Source: Euperipatoides rowelli (Eukaryota > Onychophora > Udeonychophora > Euonychophora > Peripatopsidae). Taken from it: a stretch of DNA of 10,864 bases. Within the stretch, counting starts at the first letter, position 1; the number at the start of each line of letters is the position of its first letter. A model generated the notes under the pieces. It saw only the letters and a program-made list of their open reading frames with translations, did not search any database and had not been told where the DNA came from. Positions 7,820 to 10,864 of the stretch are shown in pieces. The translations under genes and the position numbers were made by a program. The stretch lies in the NCBI GenBank assembly GCA_003024985.2, contig PXIH01S0006380.1; one strand, written 5' to 3'.

Positions 7820-7827
7820 ACCAGGAA
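7820..7827. repeat. Target-site duplication, right copy (hAT element A)
   Basis: ACCAGGAA immediately follows the right terminus and matches 5450-5457 at 7 of 8 bases. Confidence 0.8.
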
Positions 7828-8629
7828 GAATAAAAGTTTATCATTTGTGACAAAATATTTACAGATAAAAATCTCATCAAATTAGCTAATAGAAGAAAGT
7901 GTTTTGGTAAACAAACTGAACAAAAGGAATTAATATGTTGGACTATCTAAAAGTAAGAATTATGAATTTGTTGGTTTTGTCCATAAACATAACACTATGT
8001 GTACAAGGAAAAGTTTGGCATTTTTATAATATGCTGCCATTTTTGGATAAAACATCGCATAAAATACAAAGAAGTTGCCAAACTAAGTGGTTTGAAAATT
8101 TAATTTCTACCATCTGTTCATTCCCTTTCCAATGCATATATTACACTATGAAATTCACAGTTATGAAAATATGCAGATTTAACTTTATAAAGGTTAAGTA
8201 AATAATGTCTTATTTTAAATGATTGTAGCATCATTTTCACACAGTAAAATAGATTCCCCTATTTGGAAAGGATTATTGACTGAACTTTTTAATTGAACAA
8301 GGGCTTATAAGATCCTAATGAACAAGTAGATGGTATATCCATGCTATCTTACTGTATAATCTTGTATAATCTTACCATGCAAACATTTACAGCATATGGG
8401 CAGTTAAACAGTATAAGAAACTGAAATAATCTTGTATATTAAGACATATTCCAAATTTGAACAAATGCATCCCACATTTTCACACTGTATATAGTGACTT
8501 GTATTAATGTAAAATTTTATGTCAATTGCAAGAATTTCACATAAAGTTAATAACTTTCAGCATTGAAACAAGGAATTGTTTAATTTTTTTGTAGCAGATG
8601 TATTGATAAGTCGTGGGTGCTGGCCACTG
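7828..8629. other. Spacer between hAT elements A and C; one doubtful ORF
   Basis: About 0.8 kb of AT-rich DNA. The longest frame runs 7935-8201 on the plus strand (88 codons). From its second Met (7962) the start MNLLVLSINITLCVQG looks loosely like a signal peptide, with a few Cys downstream. No family is recognised, and a frame of this size is expected by chance at this base composition. A direct repeat, TATAATCTTG then TATAATCTTA, lies near 8354-8374. No gene is claimed. Confidence 0.4.
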
Positions 8630-8637
8630 CTTCCAAT
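8630..8637. repeat. Target-site duplication, left copy (hAT element C)
   Basis: CTTCCAAT precedes the left end and is repeated exactly (8/8) at 9344-9351 after the right end. Confidence 0.9.
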
Positions 8638-9343
8638 CAGACTTGTTATCAAGACCGGACACTTCGAGTCCAAGATCAAGACCAGAGACGTCAAGGCCAA
8701 GATTGAGACCAAGACCAGAGAGTATTAATATTTATAAAAAAAATCGCTCAAACGATTTCACTACACAGCAGCAACCTAAAATTTTTAAAATTAAAACTAC
8801 AGAACTTATTTCACTGAAATTAGGCAACAAGCCAATGATACATTATATAAAAATACTTCACTCTTTGTTAAAGCATAGTTAAATTTTATACAGACCATCT
8901 GAGATGAAAAATTCATCCCTCATCCTTACTCTAATGGGGTCTATTCAAGATCTCACTATTTCTAAAATCTCTTTTTAGTAATGATTAAATGCAAATGTCC
9001 AAACATCTCACTTAAGTTTCCTTTACATTTGGAATAGGCAGCAAACTATTTATTGCTAACTTTTTCCATTTGAAAATCTTTAACTGCCAATGCCACAATA
9101 TCTGGTATTTTTTGTTTTTGCAATCATTANTGTAATGTAAAATGAAAAATTATAACAANAATCTGTANAAATGAATTAAATATTATAAATGTNGAGATCA
9201 AGANCAAGAANGCAATCTAGAATGTTGAGACCAAGACCGAGATCAAGAATAAGAATCTTCAGACCCGTACAAGACAAAGACCACATATTTTTGGTCTCAG
9301 CGGTGTTGAGATCAAGACCTGGTCTCGAGACCTAACATCTCTG
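8638..9343. mobile_element. Non-autonomous hAT-like DNA transposon C (706 bp)
   Basis: The left terminus CAGACTTGTTA and the reverse complement of the right terminus, CAGAGATGTTA, agree at 9 of 11 positions. A perfect 8-bp duplication CTTCCAAT flanks the element, the hAT hallmark. Subterminal regions are rich in AAGACC, GAGACC and CAAGA motifs: 8653-8720 on the left and about 9194-9330 on the right. GAGACCAAGACC(A/G)GAG occurs at 8705-8720 and 9227-9242 in the same orientation. The AT-rich interior has small hairpins at 8741-8758 and 8903-8917. It encodes no transposase; the frames at 8613-8882 and 9259-9450 are by-products of the repeats. The perfect duplication suggests a more recent insertion than A or B. 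Six undetermined bases fall at 9130-9211. Confidence 0.88.
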
Positions 9344-9351
9344 CTTCCAAT
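9344..9351. repeat. Target-site duplication, right copy (hAT element C)
   Basis: CTTCCAAT, identical to 8630-8637, immediately follows the right terminus. Confidence 0.9.
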
Positions 9352-10864
9352 ATATATCATCAAGTAAATGAGCATTGACCCAAGGTTGTTATTACAAGGA
9401 ATACTAATTCTGACAAATGCCATTAATATTATTATTGCTATTTTAAACATGTCAAAGGCAATATGTGATGTGTGACAATTTCTCTAAATTATCTCATTTT
9501 GACTTCATTTACCATACAAAATAGTAGGTACACGCTATCTATGATTTGACCCTTCTTTAACACAAAATTCATTCTGTGTTAATTTAGAGACTTCACAGGC
9601 TAGGAACTTTGTGGGTTTTAGCTATGATAAGATGAAAGGTAGTTACATTTAGTAAGACAAACTGTAAGATAAAACATGATCTGACAAGGAAATTGTCACT
9701 CAGAATTGCAAAAATAACTAATGTGTAGATGTTATGACCTTCAAACCAAAGATCAATGCAGACAATCATGTAAACATAGTACACTCTGTAATATGACCTG
9801 CTATAACCCTCTTCAATGACAATCATATGGGTAGTATTGATTAGAAGGATATATATATATTTGGTGCTAGCAAATTTCCTGAAATCATAAAAGTGGACTT
9901 TGTATGCCCACCTGCTATAGGTTTGCCATTGCCAGCAGCCTCATATTTACAAATGGTCAATTCAATGAATGAAGTAAAAAATATATAGGATGTCTCTCAT
10001 AAAATATTACTTTGCAAAATTGTTTAATTTAATAAATATCCATGTCTGGTTGATCAAGAAGTTCAAGATCATCAGTTGCCTCATTTTTCACATTAAACCA
10101 AAATAAAAAAAATCTCCCGTTTCCACTAGACTCCAGCAATACCATTTGTTGAAACACCAGCAACAATATTAATATATCATTATTGTACCTTTCAGAAGCC
10201 AAGAAAAGATATATGAAATATACCTTGATGTCATTGAATATTGGCCTGAAACTATGAAAGAAATTAACCAGACTAGAGGAGTGTAATTAGAAAAGCTGTA
10301 ATTATTCAAATGCTTTGTTTTTTATGTAATCTTACAAAAAAAAAATAATAATAATAACTTCTGGTTTATTTCGGGTATGGTATCAGTTAAATTTTTTTTT
10401 ACAAAAATATAAGGTATATTTCTAAATAAAAGCAAATGTCAATTTTTTAATGATTGGATTATTACAAGTCTGCTAAGATTAATGTAAGTACTTAACAAAA
10501 TGTTAAATATTTAATAAATATGCCTTTATTCACAATATCTAATTCTTAATTAACTCTTAATTGCAATGTGACTCTGCTAAAGGACACGATTTCCCACCTG
10601 TGGTCATTCATCTCAGTTATAACTAGGGAAATTTCTCACAGAAATGACTTTAACGAGTCATCCATAAACAATGATCAGGATAAAATTGTTGAGCTACTGC
10701 ACCCACCCGCTAGGTTTGAAACCACCGCTTTGGAGTATATGTCAAGGAATTGTACGACAATGCTTTTTACCTCATGGCCACCAATCCTTGATATATTTAA
10801 TAAAATATATTTAAAAAAATGAACAGGTAAATTCCTCTTAAAAAAACAAAAATAACATAAAAAA
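9352..10864. other. AT-rich right flank; no gene supported
   Basis: About 1.5 kb without a recognised gene. Three frames stand out weakly. A minus-strand open stretch (10286 down to a stop at 10029-10031) ends in an acidic tail, ATDDLELLDQPDMDIY. An overlapping plus-strand stretch (about 10171-10286), behind a pyrimidine-rich CTTTCAG, reads EKIYEIYLDVIEYWPE. A plus-strand 84-codon ORF (10568-10822) is somewhat less AT-rich than its surroundings. None matches a family I know, and all are within the length expected by chance. A short (AT)n run lies near 9849-9860. Confidence 0.45.
10336..10357. repeat. A-tract followed by (AAT)n microsatellite
   Basis: Ten A residues lead into four AAT-type repeats. 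Simple sequence only. It could be the decayed tail of a retroposed element, but no body was recognised beside it. Confidence 0.85.

Noticed and set aside
7935-8201. Small secreted protein gene
   Set aside because: The signal-like start is only loosely hydrophobic, the longest frame begins nine codons earlier, and length and composition fit a random AT-rich ORF. It is kept only as a remark in the spacer entry.
8613-8882. Plus-strand ORF with an RSRPETSRPRLRPRPE segment
   Set aside because: The Arg/Pro/Ser repeat is the translation of the AAGACC/GAGACC subterminal motifs of hAT element C, and the frame begins outside the element.
9259-9450. Minus-strand 63-codon ORF
   Set aside because: It straddles the right end and target duplication of element C. 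The part over the element is repeat-derived and no motif is recognised.
9593-9826. Minus-strand 77-codon ORF
   Set aside because: It is Tyr/Ile/Val-rich with no recognised motif, no supporting splice signals and no homologue that I can recall.
10690-10735. GGTTTGAAACC followed by ACCGCT as the end of a further hAT element
   Set aside because: It resembles a common hAT terminus, but I found no matching opposite end or 8-bp duplication in the window.

Overview
The window is AT-rich, non-coding eukaryotic DNA, most likely from an invertebrate animal. The evidence is its content: long mononucleotide tracts, degenerate minisatellites, a decayed non-LTR retrotransposon of CR1/Jockey-like type, and three non-autonomous hAT-like DNA transposons with 8-bp target duplications. 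There is no bacterial-style gene packing, and no intact host gene could be supported. I cannot name the species.

Layout. 1-1082 is unique-looking AT-rich sequence without a supported gene. 1083-1196 is a six-copy, 19-bp tandem repeat. 1388-3320 is a tandem array of about 27 degenerate units of roughly 74 bp. Each unit looks like the D-arm, anticodon arm and T-loop start of a tRNA of Glu/Gly type. Units alternate between two subtypes and show longer-range periodicity, and one half-unit is inverted. At about 3321-4815 a 5'-truncated reverse-transcriptase retrotransposon, full of frameshifts and stops, sits inside the array. The array resumes in phase at about 4816-4893. 4930-5094 holds a diverged duplication carrying T(n)GTACA(n) palindromes, and 5111-5266 is a 16-bp minisatellite.

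5458-7819 is a 2,362-bp hAT-like element with 14-bp perfect terminal inverted repeats, a 7/8 target duplication and GAACC-rich subterminal repeats. It has no visible transposase. A second, 208-bp hAT-like MITE (6264-6471) is nested inside it with its own terminal repeats and 7/8 target duplication. A third hAT-like element (8638-9343, 706 bp) has a perfect 8-bp duplication and GACCAAGA-type subterminal repeats. 7828-8629 and 9352-10864 hold only short ORFs of doubtful reality.

No genes work together here. The interest is in mobile-element architecture and in the tRNA-like satellite. Insertion order can be partly read: the tandem array predates the retrotransposon inside it, and the large hAT element predates the MITE nested in it.
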